Assembly (NCBI RefSeq): GCF_003075525.1
Contig: NZ_QDDR01000001.1
Span: 744,001-808,000 of the forward strand
Direction of reading: 5' to 3'
Origin: Pararhodobacter aggregans
Lineage (GTDB): Bacteria > Pseudomonadota > Alphaproteobacteria > Rhodobacterales > Rhodobacteraceae
DNA: 64,000 nucleotides
Position 1 is the first letter of the stretch. The number at the start of each line of letters is the position of its first letter. The notes under the pieces were generated by a model, which was given only the letters and a program-made list of their open reading frames with translations, did no database searches and was not told the DNA's origin. Of the stretch, positions 55,156 through 63,826 are shown piece by piece. Both the position numbers and the translations under genes were made by a program.

Positions 55156-55860
55156 ATGGCCGAGGACGACGACATCATCCTGTCCGAACTGAACGACGAG
55201 GAACTCGTCGCCCAGATGATGGACGACCTCTACGACGGCTTGAAGGACGAGATCGAGGAAGGCGTCAACCTGCTGCTGGAACGCGGCTGGACGCCCTATG
55301 ACGTGCTGACCAAGGCGCTGGTCGCCGGCATGACCATCGTCGGCCACGACTTCCGCGACGGGATCCTCTTCGTCCCCGAGGTGCTGCTGGCGGCGAACGC
55401 GATGAAGGCGGGCATGTCGATCCTGAAGCCGCTGCTGGCCGAAACCGGCGCGCCCCGCATGGGTAAGATGGTGATCGGCACCGTCAAGGGCGACATCCAT
55501 GACATCGGCAAGAACCTCGTCGGCATGATGATGGAGGGCGCGGGCTTCGAGGTGGTGGATCTGGGCATCAACAACCCGGTCGAGAAATACCTCGATACCG
55601 CGGTGGCCGAAGGCGCCGACATCATCGGCATGTCGGCCCTGCTGACCACGACGATGCCCTATATGAAGGTGGTCATCGACACCCTGAAAGAACGCGGCAT
55701 GCGCGAGGAATACATCATCCTCGTCGGCGGCGCGCCCCTGAACGAGGAATTCGGCCGCGCCATCGGCGCCGACGCCTATTGCCGGGATGCGGCGGTGGCG
55801 GTCGAGACCGCCAAGGCGCTGGTCGCGCGCAAACACAATCAGGGCGCCGCGCGCGCCTGA
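55156..55860 (+). CDS. Cobalamin-binding corrinoid protein
   Basis: A 234-residue corrinoid shuttle protein. Residues about 10-95 are the helical cap (EEGVNLLLERGWTPYDVLTKAL...FVPEVLLAANAMKAGMSIL). The rest is the B12-binding Rossmann domain with the cobalt-ligand motif KGDIHDIGKNLVG (D-x-H-x-x-G) and SALLTTTMPYMKVVID. Such proteins carry methyl groups between a substrate-specific methyltransferase and tetrahydrofolate or homocysteine. The cognate methyltransferase is not adjacent. A split methionine synthase or a one-carbon demethylation system are both plausible. Confidence 0.92.
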   Translation: MAEDDDIILSELNDEELVAQMMDDLYDGLKDEIEEGVNLLLERGWTPYDVLTKALVAGMTIVGHDFRDGILFVPEVLLAANAMKAGMSILKPLLAETGAPRMGKMVIGTVKGDIHDIGKNLVGMMMEGAGFEVVDLGINNPVEKYLDTAVAEGADIIGMSALLTTTMPYMKVVIDTLKERGMREEYIILVGGAPLNEEFGRAIGADAYCRDAAVAVETAKALVARKHNQGAARA

Positions 55861-56016
55861 GAGCCCTAAAACGGGGCGCGTCCTCGAACGGGACAGGGGG
55901 CCTCTGCCATCGGCAGGGGCCCTTTCCTGTCGCGCGCCCCGATCACCCCGCCCCCCTGCCGCGCCGCTCCCGGGCCAGGCGAGGGACAATTAGATCGCTC
56001 GACGATCCCCCGAAAC

Positions 56017-56110
56017 CATCTTTGTTCTCCAAATATCCACGGGGTTTCCAAAGGGGGGCGTGCCCCCCTTTGGGCAGGGGGTGCGGGGGGCGGCAGCCCC
56101 CCGCCCTTTG
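56017..56110 (-). repeat. Composite REP-like element, inverted near-copy of the 48.5-kb element
   Basis: Starts CATCTTTGTTCTCCAAATATCC, then ACGGGGTTTCC, AAAGGGGGGCGTGCCCCCCTTT, a GGGGGTGCGGGGGGCGGC hairpin and CAGCCCCCCGCCCTTT. Over about 90 bases it matches the reverse complement of 48434-48552 with few differences. Confidence 0.8.
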
Positions 56111-56250
56111 CGTCCACTGGGGGCGGCAGCCCCCCGCCCTTTGCGTCCACTGGGGGCGGCAGCCCCCCGCCCTTTGCGTCCACTTGGGGCGACAGCCCCC
56201 CGCCCTTCGCGTCCACTGGGGGCGGCAGCGCCCCCGCGTTTACGTCCTCC
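56086..56250. repeat. Tandem array of five 33-bp units
   Basis: The unit is GGGGGCGGCAGCCCCCC then GCCCTTTGCGTCCACT. Units 1-3 (56086, 56119, 56152) are identical; unit 4 (56185) has three changes, unit 5 (56218) is more diverged, and a broken sixth follows to about 56275. Each unit contains a G/C hairpin. The unit begins with the hairpin of the preceding REP-like element, so the array looks like local amplification of its 3' end. It ends at the flotillin stop codon. This array and the repeat before it fill the 414-base gap. Confidence 0.9.
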
Positions 56251-56274
56251 GGGGGCGAGCAACCCCCGCTTCCC

Positions 56275-57930
56275 TCACTCGGTCCCGGCCGCCGGGGGCA
56301 CGGGTCTGGCGCCCAGTGCGCCCTCTGCCATCCCTGCCAGACCGCCCTCCATCGACAGGCCCAGCTCCTCGCCGAGCTTGCGCAGCGCGGGCATCTGCAC
56401 CGCCATGCCCATGATCGAATCGAGTGCCTGATTGACCACCGGCTTCTCGCCCGGCGCCCCGCCAGCGCCGCCGCCGCCACCGCCCGGGCCGCCCAGCCCG
56501 CCGACGTAATGGATCTTGATCGAGTCGATCTTCTCCACCGGCTTCACCATCTGCGCCATGATCGAGGGGAAGGCCTCGAGCCGCGCCAGATCCACCTTCA
56601 TCGCCACGATCGCGGGCGAAATCGCGTTGTCGGCCTCGGTGATCGCCCGCTTGCCCTCGGCTTCGGCCAGCATGTCGGTCTTCTTGGCCTCGGCGCGGAT
56701 GGCGATGGCGTCGGCCTCGGCGCGGGCTTCCTCGCGCCGCGCCTCGGCCCGGTCCTGGGCCGCGTCCCGCTCGGCCTGGGCGGCCAGGCGGATGCGGGTC
56801 GCTTCGCGCTCGGCCTCGCGCTGGGCGTCGATCAGGGCGATCTGCTTGACGCGCTCGGCCTCGGCCACCTGCCGCGCCGTCGTCACCGCCTCCATCGCCT
56901 TGGTCGCTTCGGCCCGGGCCAGATCGGCCGAGGCGCGGGCGCGGCTTTCCTCCTCGGATTTCTTGGCGACGATGATCTGGCGCTCCTGATCGGCCACTTC
57001 CAGCTCGCGCTCCTTGGCGATCTCGGCCTCGCGCAGCGTGCGCTCGCGCTCGATCTCGCGCGAGCGGATGGCCTCTTCACGGGCGATCCGGGCGCGCTCG
57101 CGTTCGCGGGCCGAATTCTCGTTGTCGGTGGCGATCTGCGCCTCCTGTGCGGCCTTCAGCGTGGCGATGCGCTGCGCCTGCTCGATGCGGGCCTGTTCCT
57201 CGTCCTGCTCGATCAGCAGCTTGTGGCGCTGCGCCTCCATCGCCGCCCGGCGGACCGAGACCTCGGCGTCGGCGTCGATCTGGGCGCGTTCCTTCTTCGA
57301 GGTGGCGATCACCTCGGCCAGCCGCCGCATGCCCACCGCGTTGAAGGCGTTGTTCTCATCAAGCGCTGCGAACGGGGTCTGGTCCAGCGCCGTCAGCGAG
57401 ACGGATTCCAGCGACAGCCCGTTCTTCAGCAGATCCTCGGACACCGCATTCTGCACTTCCTGCACGAAATCGGCCCGGCTTTCGTGCAATTCGTCCATGG
57501 TCATCCGGGCCGCGACCGAGCGCAACCCGTCGATCAGCTTGCCCTCGATCATCTCGCGCAGCTGGTCGACGTCAAAGGTCCGCGCGCCCAATGTCTGGGC
57601 GGCGCGGGCGATCCCCTCGTCGGTGGGGCTGACCGAGACGTAGAATTCCACGCCGACATCGACCCGCATCCGGTCCTTGGTGATGAGCGCCGCCTCGTTG
57701 TCGCGCTTCACCTCCAGCCGCAGGGTCTTCATGTTGACCCGGTTCACCTCGTGCAGCAGCGGGATGACGATGGTGCCGCCATCCATGATGACCCGTTTGC
57801 CGCCCGCCCCGGTCTTGACCAGGCTCACCTCGCGCGTGGCGCGGCGGTAGAGGCGGCCCAGGACCAGGGCCAGCAGGATGAGAAAGACCAGAACAGCGCC
57901 GACCAGCGTCAGCAGGGATGTGAAAGCCAT
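56275..57930 (-). CDS. Flotillin-family membrane scaffold protein
   Basis: A 551-residue SPFH protein of the flotillin/YqiK group. One N-terminal transmembrane helix (LLTLVGAVLVFLILLALVLG) is followed by the SPFH domain to about residue 200. A very long charged coiled coil follows, rich in EAERERAR-type repeats, with the flotillin-typical AEAEGKRAITEADNAISP. A Gly-rich hinge (GGPGGGGGGAGG) lies near residue 480. Flotillins organise membrane microdomains. The upstream YqiJ-like gene, 27 bases away, is its usual partner. Confidence 0.93.
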   Translation of the reverse strand: MAFTSLLTLVGAVLVFLILLALVLGRLYRRATREVSLVKTGAGGKRVIMDGGTIVIPLLHEVNRVNMKTLRLEVKRDNEAALITKDRMRVDVGVEFYVSVSPTDEGIARAAQTLGARTFDVDQLREMIEGKLIDGLRSVAARMTMDELHESRADFVQEVQNAVSEDLLKNGLSLESVSLTALDQTPFAALDENNAFNAVGMRRLAEVIATSKKERAQIDADAEVSVRRAAMEAQRHKLLIEQDEEQARIEQAQRIATLKAAQEAQIATDNENSARERERARIAREEAIRSREIERERTLREAEIAKERELEVADQERQIIVAKKSEEESRARASADLARAEATKAMEAVTTARQVAEAERVKQIALIDAQREAEREATRIRLAAQAERDAAQDRAEARREEARAEADAIAIRAEAKKTDMLAEAEGKRAITEADNAISPAIVAMKVDLARLEAFPSIMAQMVKPVEKIDSIKIHYVGGLGGPGGGGGGAGGAPGEKPVVNQALDSIMGMAVQMPALRKLGEELGLSMEGGLAGMAEGALGARPVPPAAGTE

Positions 57931-57957
57931 GAAAGAACTCCGTTCAATGAGAAGGGC

Positions 57958-58677
57958 TTATTCAAGCGGCATCAGCCGGTAGAGGCCGCGCCGGTGGTCA
58001 CGCAGCACCAGAACTTCGGTGCCCTGGGCAAGTTGCGCCGCATCCTCGAGCGGTTCGGCGCGCAGGTAATGGGGATTGCCGTGGCGGTCGGTGACCCGCA
58101 CCTCGGCCGGGCGGCCGCGCGCGGCGGTGCCCTGGGTGATGATGCCCCGGCGGCGGCCGAGCTGCGTCTCGCTGACCGATTGCGTCTCGTCCCGGGGGAC
58201 CAGCCGGGCGAAGATACCGCCAAAGCCCCGCGCCACGCCCCAGCCCGCCAGCAGCGCCGGGATCGCCGCCAGCCAGGCGGGCAGGGGGCTGCCGGTCAGG
58301 CCCTCGGCCAGGCTCTGCAGCGCCATGCCGCCCGCGCCGAAGCCCAGCAGCGCCGAGGCGAGCCAGATCATGAACGGCGTCCGGCCGAGGCCAAGGACCG
58401 AGGCCACGCCCGAGATGGCCGGCGCCTCGACCGCGGCGGGTTCGAACCCGTCGATTTCGGGCAGTTCGGCTTCCGGCAGGTCTAGCTCTGGCGCGTCGAT
58501 TTCAGGCGCGTCGACTTCGGGCATGTCGATTTCGGGCGCATCCAGCCCCTCGGCCCCGCCGCCCAAGAGCGAGCCCCCCATCAGCCCCATCACCAGTTCC
58601 AGCACCAGCAGCCCCAGCAGCAGCCCCAGCGCGGCGGTGAAGGGCGCCATGGCCCCGGAAAGAAGGACCTCAAGCAT
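57958..58677 (-). CDS. YqiJ/NfeD-like OB-fold membrane protein, flotillin partner
   Basis: A 239-residue membrane protein. An N-terminal helix (FTAALGLLLGLLVLELVMGLM) is followed by an acidic repeat stretch of PEID, PEVD and PELD units (residues about 45-80). Two more helices come next, then a C-terminal OB-fold (GRRRGIITQGTAARGRPAEVRVTDRHGNPHYLRAEP). This is the layout of YqiJ, encoded with flotillin-like YqiK. The start at 58677 (MLEVLLSGAM) follows AAGGGG; 58695 is an alternative. Confidence 0.88.
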   Translation of the reverse strand: MLEVLLSGAMAPFTAALGLLLGLLVLELVMGLMGGSLLGGGAEGLDAPEIDMPEVDAPEIDAPELDLPEAELPEIDGFEPAAVEAPAISGVASVLGLGRTPFMIWLASALLGFGAGGMALQSLAEGLTGSPLPAWLAAIPALLAGWGVARGFGGIFARLVPRDETQSVSETQLGRRRGIITQGTAARGRPAEVRVTDRHGNPHYLRAEPLEDAAQLAQGTEVLVLRDHRRGLYRLMPLE

Positions 58678-58749
58678 CGGCGACCCCTTCGTCATGCGGA
58701 CGGAGCCCCAGAATAGGCGCTCGCAGCCGCGGTACAAGCGGCCTTTCGC

Positions 58750-59703
58750 TCAAGGTTTCGTGCCGAATCGTGCCATCCAGTCGGCGGGCGCCACCCCCTT
58801 GCAGCGGTGAAAGGCCCGCCGCATGCGTTCCTCCTGCCCGAAGCCAAAGGCCGCCACCGCCTGCTTGCGGGTGATCTCGCCCCGGGCCAGCGCCTCTGCC
58901 GCGGCCTCGACCCGCGCTTCCTCGACATAGCGGGCCGGGGGCAGGCCTGTCACCTGCCGGAAGATCCGGGCGAAACTGCGCTCGGACATGCCCGCCCGCG
59001 CCGCCAGCACCGGCACCGACAGGTCCCCGGACAGATGGTCGGCGATCCAGGCCGTCAGCCCCTCGAACCGGCCGTCCCGGGCCGCGATTTGCTGCCGCAG
59101 CGGCTGGCTGAACTGCCGCTGCCCGCCGGGCCGCTTGAGGTAGAGCACCATGTCGCGCGCCAGCCGCAGCGCCTCGGCCCGGCCGTGGTCGGCCTCGACC
59201 ATGGCCAGCGCCATGTCGATCCCCGCCGTCACCCCGGCCGAGGTCCAGACGCCCCGGTCCTCGGAGAAGATCGCGTCGGGCTCGACCGTGATCCCGGGCC
59301 AGCCCGCTGCCAGCCGGTCGCAATATTCCCAATGCGTGACCGCCCGCCGCCCGTCCAGCCAGCCGCCCGCCGCCAGTACGAAGGCGCCGACACAGACCGA
59401 GGCCAGCCGCCGCAGCCCCGGCACCGCCTGCGCCAGTGCCGCCTGCAGCGCGGGATCCGCCGCCGCGCCCCGCGCCGCATCCCCGCCCGAGACGATCAGC
59501 GTGTCGATGGGCCCGGCGCCCGCCAGCGGCAGTGTCTCCAGCGCCACGCCGGTATCGGTGACGATCCGCCCGCCCGCGGCCGAGGTCAGCACCACCCGGT
59601 AGCCGGGCCGCGCATCGGCAAAGACCTGCAGGGGCCCGGCCACATCCAGAAGTTTGGTGGCGGGAAACAGCAGGAAGGCGATGGTGGCGGAATCGGAGGG
59701 CAT
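58750..59703 (-). CDS. GlxA-family transcriptional regulator (DJ-1/PfpI + AraC)
   Basis: A 317-residue regulator. The N-terminal DJ-1/PfpI-like domain (ATIAFLLFPATKLLDVAGPLQVFADA, with Cys in LASVCVGAFVLAAGG) probably senses a small molecule. The C-terminal AraC helix-turn-helix pair follows (LSVPVLAARAGMSERSFARIFRQVTGLPPARYVEEARVEAA). The start at 59703 drops a 26-residue upstream extension. It is divergent from the DUF1272 gene, 58 bases away. Targets unknown. Confidence 0.92.
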   Translation of the reverse strand: MPSDSATIAFLLFPATKLLDVAGPLQVFADARPGYRVVLTSAAGGRIVTDTGVALETLPLAGAGPIDTLIVSGGDAARGAAADPALQAALAQAVPGLRRLASVCVGAFVLAAGGWLDGRRAVTHWEYCDRLAAGWPGITVEPDAIFSEDRGVWTSAGVTAGIDMALAMVEADHGRAEALRLARDMVLYLKRPGGQRQFSQPLRQQIAARDGRFEGLTAWIADHLSGDLSVPVLAARAGMSERSFARIFRQVTGLPPARYVEEARVEAAAEALARGEITRKQAVAAFGFGQEERMRRAFHRCKGVAPADWMARFGTKP

Positions 59704-59761
59704 CTTGTCATTTCTGCCAAGCCTGTCCCCTGCCATCAAGGGGGCAGAGAAAGGAGGCCCC

Positions 59762-60076
59762 ATGCTCGACCTGCGCCCCAATTGCGAATTCTGCGACCGC
59801 GACCTGCCGCCCGATACGGCCGAGGCCCGGATCTGCAGCTATGAATGCACCTATTGCGCCGAGTGCGCCGAGAACCTGCTGCACAATGTCTGCCCCACCT
59901 GCGGCGGCAATTTCCAGCCGCGCCCGATCCGTCCCCGCCGCAACCACCGCGAGGGCAAGGCGCTGGGCCTCGGCCATCACCCCGCCGCGACCCGCCGCCA
60001 CCATTCGCCCTGGAGCGCCGCGCAGATCGCCGAGATGGTCCACCGCCTTGCCAGCGTCGCCCCTGACCAGCGGTGA
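59762..60076 (+). CDS. DUF1272-family zinc-ribbon protein
   Basis: A 104-residue protein. MLDLRPNCEFCDRDLPPDTA followed by CSYECTYCAECAENLLHNVCPTCGGNF gives the Cys-rich DUF1272 pattern and suggests one or two zinc sites. After residue 55 the sequence is basic and His-rich (RRNHREGKALGLGHHPAATRRHH), longer than the minimal family. AAAGGAGG precedes the ATG. Function unknown. It lies 61 bases upstream of the aldehyde dehydrogenase gene on the same strand and may be cotranscribed. Confidence 0.88.
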   Translation: MLDLRPNCEFCDRDLPPDTAEARICSYECTYCAECAENLLHNVCPTCGGNFQPRPIRPRRNHREGKALGLGHHPAATRRHHSPWSAAQIAEMVHRLASVAPDQR

Positions 60077-60137
60077 CCCCTTTCGCCCGGGCGCCCGGGC
60101 GCCTATCCTCCGGGCCGCAAAGACCCGGAGATTTCCC

Positions 60138-61640
60138 ATGACCGACCTTTCCGCCGCCGCCGAGATCCTCGCCGCCTGCGGCCTCGATGCCGCCACGCTC
60201 AACGGCGGCACGCTGGCCGTCCACAGCCCCATCGACGGGGCCGAAATCGCCCGCCTGGCCGAGACCCCGGCCGCCGAGATGCACGCCGTGATTGCCCGCT
60301 CGCAAACCGCCTTCGCCGCCTGGAAGACGGTTTCGGCCCCGCGCCGGGGCGAGCTGGTCCGCCTGCTGGGCGAGGAGTTGCGCGCCTCGAAAGACGCACT
60401 CGGCGCGCTGGTCACGCTGGAGGCGGGCAAGATCGTCTCCGAGGGTCTGGGCGAGGTGCAGGAGATGATCGACATCTGCGACTTCGCGACCGGCCTTTCG
60501 CGCCAGCTTTACGGGCTGACCATCGCCTCGGAACGCCCCGGCCATGTGATGCGCGAGACATGGCACCCGATGGGCCCCTGCGCCGTCATCACCGCCTTCA
60601 ACTTCCCCGTGGCCGTCTGGTCCTGGAACGCGGCGCTGGCCTTGGTCTGCGGCGATTCGGTGATCTGGAAACCCTCGGAAAAGACGCCCCTGACCGCGCT
60701 GGCCTGCGCCAGGATCTTCGAGCGCGCGCTGGCCCGCTTCGGCGACGCGCCCGAGGGGCTGATGCAGGTGGTGATCGGCGGCGCCGAGCTGGGCGCGGCG
60801 CTGACCGCCTCGGCCGAGGTGCCGATCGTCTCGGCCACCGGCTCCACCCGCATGGGCCGCATCGTCGGGCCCGAGGTGGCCAAGCGTTTCGGCCGCTCGA
60901 TCCTGGAACTGGGCGGCAATAACGCGATGATCGTGGCGCCCTCGGCCGACCTCGACATGGCGGTGCGCGCCATCGTCTTCTCGGCCGTCGGCACCGCCGG
61001 GCAGCGCTGCACCTCGCTGCGCCGCCTGATCGCCCATCATTCGATCCGCGAGCAACTGGTCGAACGCCTGACCCGCGCCTATGCCAGCCTGCCGGTGGGC
61101 GACCCCCGCAAGGGCACCACGCTGGTCGGGCCCCTGATCGACGCCGGTGCCCGGGCCCGGATGCAGGCGGCGCTGGAACAGGCCAAGGCCGAGGGCGGCA
61201 TCGTCCACGGCGGCAAGGCCGCGACCAATGCCCCGCAAGGCGGCGCCTATGTCGAACCGGCGATCGTCGAGATGCCCGCCCAGACGGCGGTGGTGCGCGA
61301 GGAAACCTTTGCCCCCATCCTCTATGTCATGGGCTACGAGACGCTGGACGAGGCGATTGCCCTGCAAAACGGCGTCCCGCAGGGGCTGTCGTCCTGCATC
61401 TTCACCCTGAACCTGCGCGAGGCCGAGGATTTCCTGCAGCGTTCCGATTGCGGCATCGCCAATGTCAACATCGGCCCCTCGGGCGCCGAGATCGGCGGCG
61501 CTTTCGGCGGCGAGAAGGAAACGGGCGGCGGGCGCGAATCGGGCTCGGACGCCTGGAAGGGCTATATGCGCCGCGCCACCAATACGGTGAACTACTCGGC
61601 CAGCCTGCCGCTGGCGCAGGGCGTGAAGTTCGACGTCTGA
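60138..61640 (+). CDS. amaB: ALDH7-type L-piperideine-6-carboxylate/aminoadipate semialdehyde dehydrogenase
   Basis: A 500-residue aldehyde dehydrogenase of the ALDH7/antiquitin group. The catalytic Glu is in ILELGGNNAMIV, the Cys in GTAGQRCTSLRRLI. The C-terminal GPSGAEIGGAFGGEKETGGG and ESGSDAWKGYMRR are the group's signature. These enzymes oxidise alpha-aminoadipate semialdehyde (in equilibrium with P6C) in lysine and pipecolate breakdown. No lysine-degradation partner is adjacent. Start at 60138 (MTDLSAAAEIL). Confidence 0.88.
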   Translation: MTDLSAAAEILAACGLDAATLNGGTLAVHSPIDGAEIARLAETPAAEMHAVIARSQTAFAAWKTVSAPRRGELVRLLGEELRASKDALGALVTLEAGKIVSEGLGEVQEMIDICDFATGLSRQLYGLTIASERPGHVMRETWHPMGPCAVITAFNFPVAVWSWNAALALVCGDSVIWKPSEKTPLTALACARIFERALARFGDAPEGLMQVVIGGAELGAALTASAEVPIVSATGSTRMGRIVGPEVAKRFGRSILELGGNNAMIVAPSADLDMAVRAIVFSAVGTAGQRCTSLRRLIAHHSIREQLVERLTRAYASLPVGDPRKGTTLVGPLIDAGARARMQAALEQAKAEGGIVHGGKAATNAPQGGAYVEPAIVEMPAQTAVVREETFAPILYVMGYETLDEAIALQNGVPQGLSSCIFTLNLREAEDFLQRSDCGIANVNIGPSGAEIGGAFGGEKETGGGRESGSDAWKGYMRRATNTVNYSASLPLAQGVKFDV

Positions 61641-61663
61641 GGGATTGCCATCGTCAATCCGCG

Positions 61664-61699
61664 CATCTTTGCGCTCTAAATATCCTCGGGGGTGAGGGC
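61664..61699 (-). repeat. REP-like element, short copy after amaB
   Basis: CATCTTTGCGCTCTAAATAT, then CCTCGGGGGTGAGGGCC. Inverted relative to gene direction, it lies 24 bases after the amaB stop. The rest of the 268-base gap to the multicopper oxidase gene is G/C-rich and shows no gene. Confidence 0.65.
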
Positions 61700-61908
61700 C
61701 GCCCGGACAAGGCGCCGGTGGCGCCTCGTCAGGCCCGAACGCCCGGCGCGCAAGCGCCGGGCCGGACAGCCGTCAGGCGAAGAGGGGGGCAGACGGCCCC
61801 CCTCCCTCCGTCCCCCCGCCCCTCTGGCCCCCGGGGTGCGACATCGGCGGATCTCGCTTCACCGCACAACTCTGATAGAAAGACTCGGGTAACACCGGGA
61901 GTCGCGCC

Positions 61909-63300
61909 ATGAGCAGCCTCATGCATCGCCGCCAGTTCCTCGCCACCTCGGGCCTCGCCGGTCTCTCGCTGTTGGGCGGGCTGAGCCTCGGGCGGCAGGC
62001 GCGGGCCGAGCCTCTGGCGCTGACCATCCAGAACGCCCGCTACGCGCTGGAGGCCACCCCGACCGAGGGCATGGTCAGCCTCTCGCCCGACGCCCCGCCA
62101 CCGGTCCTGCGCCTCAGCCGCGGCCAGCCGTTCCGGGCCGAGGTGCTGAACACGCTCGACGCCTATACCTCGATGCACTGGCATGGTCTCAGGTTGCCCA
62201 ATGTCATGGATGGCGTGCCCTACCTGACCCAGGTGCCGCTGGGGCAGGGCGACCGCTATGTCTATGACTTCACGCCGCAGGACGCCGGGACCTTCTGGTA
62301 TCACCCGCATTGCACCACTATGGAGCAGATGGCCAAGGGCCTGACCGGCCTTCTGATCGTCGAGGACGAGCGCGACCCGCGCTTCGACCTCGACCTGCCG
62401 GTCAATCTGCGCGACTGGCGGCTGGGCGAGGACAGCCAGTTCATCGACCTCTACACCGCCCGCGGCGCGGCGCGGAACGGCACGTTTGGGACGCTGATGA
62501 CCGCCAACTGGGCCTCCGAGCCGGTCTATGACGTGCCCGCCGGGGGGCTGGTGCGGTTCAGGCTGGCGGCGACCGACACGACGCGCGTTTACCGCTTGCA
62601 GATGCCGGGGGCCGAGGGGCGGGTGATCGCGCTGGACGGGCATCCGGTGATCGACCCGGTGCTCTGGCCCGGTCCCGAGGCGCCGCTCGTGCTGGGTTGC
62701 GGCCAGCGGGTCGATCTGGCGATCCGGGCGCCGGGGCAGGAGGGGGCGGAACTGGTATTGCAGAACGACCAGCCGGGCGGGCCGCGGGTGCTGCTGAGGC
62801 TGCGCGCGGTCGGGGCGGATCTGCGCCACGATCTGGGCGACCTTGCGCCCCTCGCCGCCAATCCGCTGCCCGAGCCCGACCTCGCCCAGGCCGAGGTGCT
62901 GGATTTCGTGTTCGGCTGGTCGCCCAGCGACGCGCCGGTCAATGACGGTTTCTGCGGCTCGCTCGGCTATACCTTCTGGTCGATCAACCGGGTGGCCTGG
63001 CCGGGCGATGCCTCGGGCACCGGGCCTTTGGCCGAGCTGCGGCTGGGGCAGACCTATATCCTCAGGCTCAGGAACGAGAGCCCCAACGACCACCCGATCC
63101 ACCTGCACGGCATGGTCTTCAAGCCGCTGCGCTCGAACCGGCGGGAGGTTTCGGGCAATTGGGTCGATACCGCCATGCTGCTGGCCGAGGAGACGATGGA
63201 GGTGGCGCTGGTCGCCGACAATCCCGGTGACTGGGCCTTCCATTGCCACGTGATCGAGCATCAGAAAACCGGCCTCACCGCCTATCTGCGCGTGGCCTGA
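61909..63300 (+). CDS. Tat-exported multicopper oxidase
   Basis: A 463-residue periplasmic multicopper oxidase. The N-terminal HRRQFLATSGLAGLSLLGGL is a twin-Arg type signal ending near AEPLA. All copper motifs are present: SMHWHGLR, FWYHPHC, DHPIHLHG, and FHCHVIEHQKTGL with the type 1 Cys. No Met-rich insert like that of CueO is obvious. It may oxidise copper(I), other metals or phenols. It resembles the group called 'multicopper oxidase family protein' in Rhodobacteraceae. GGGAG lies upstream of the ATG. Confidence 0.93.
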   Translation: MSSLMHRRQFLATSGLAGLSLLGGLSLGRQARAEPLALTIQNARYALEATPTEGMVSLSPDAPPPVLRLSRGQPFRAEVLNTLDAYTSMHWHGLRLPNVMDGVPYLTQVPLGQGDRYVYDFTPQDAGTFWYHPHCTTMEQMAKGLTGLLIVEDERDPRFDLDLPVNLRDWRLGEDSQFIDLYTARGAARNGTFGTLMTANWASEPVYDVPAGGLVRFRLAATDTTRVYRLQMPGAEGRVIALDGHPVIDPVLWPGPEAPLVLGCGQRVDLAIRAPGQEGAELVLQNDQPGGPRVLLRLRAVGADLRHDLGDLAPLAANPLPEPDLAQAEVLDFVFGWSPSDAPVNDGFCGSLGYTFWSINRVAWPGDASGTGPLAELRLGQTYILRLRNESPNDHPIHLHGMVFKPLRSNRREVSGNWVDTAMLLAEETMEVALVADNPGDWAFHCHVIEHQKTGLTAYLRVA

Positions 63301-63478
63301 GGCGCGCGCGCGGGGGGTGGCGGATTTCCCCCGGGCGCGGGGCATCAGTGTACTGGATCTATTGACGGAATCAGCGCCGGGTATATCGTCGGTGTCACGG
63401 GCCGCGCTGCGGCCCATGCCCTCCCCCCGTGCGGGATATCCCCGCCGGGCAGAGGGGTTCCGCACAGGAGGAGCGGAG

Positions 63479-63589
63479 ATGGCTGACACCAAGAAGGCAG
63501 ATCCCAAAGGCACCGGCAAAGGGGCTCCGGCCAAGGGCGCACCGGCCAAGGGTGCGGCGCCCGTCAAGGGCACCGGCGGCAAGAAGTGA
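63479..63589 (+). CDS. Tiny basic Lys/Gly/Ala/Pro-rich protein, copy 1
   Basis: A 36-residue protein: MADTKKADPKGTGKG, then repeated APAKG units and the tail PVKGTGGKK. It is strongly basic and has no hydrophobic segment, so it is probably disordered and may bind nucleic acid or polyanions. A very strong ribosome site (ACAGGAGGAG) precedes the ATG, and TTGACG at 63362 with TATCGT 16 bases on could be a promoter. A terminator follows 50 bases downstream. It shares its tail with copy 2. Confidence 0.72.
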   Translation: MADTKKADPKGTGKGAPAKGAPAKGAAPVKGTGGKK

Positions 63590-63638
63590 GGCCATGCGGG
63601 GGCGCGTCACGCGCAGGCCCGCGATTGAGGAATGACCT

Positions 63639-63666
63639 GCCCGGCACCCCCAGGTGCCGGGCTTTT
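63639..63666 (+). terminator. Rho-independent terminator between the two tiny-protein genes
   Basis: GCCCGGCACC and GGTGCCGGGC pair perfectly around a four-base loop and are followed by TTTT. The right half GGTGCCGGGCTTTT is repeated 30 bases downstream at 63683-63696, a partial duplication of the terminator. Confidence 0.9.
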
Positions 63667-63826
63667 GCGTGGCGGGGTCCGGGGTGCCGGGCTTTTCTCC
63701 GCCCCGTCGCTCTTTGCTTTTGACCCGCCCGCCGATTGCGCTAGGCTGATGCGGTCGGGTCCTTCTTTCGACCGGCCCCGGTCCGCGTGATCGGCGAGAA
63801 CCCATTAGCACAAAGGAATCAACGGT

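Noticed and set aside
56086-56275. The 33-bp array as a CRISPR or as coding repeats
   Set aside because: Units are directly adjacent with no unique spacers. As protein it would give AAAPRPLRPLG repeats (period 11 codons) with no start site; the origin in the neighbouring REP-like element explains it.
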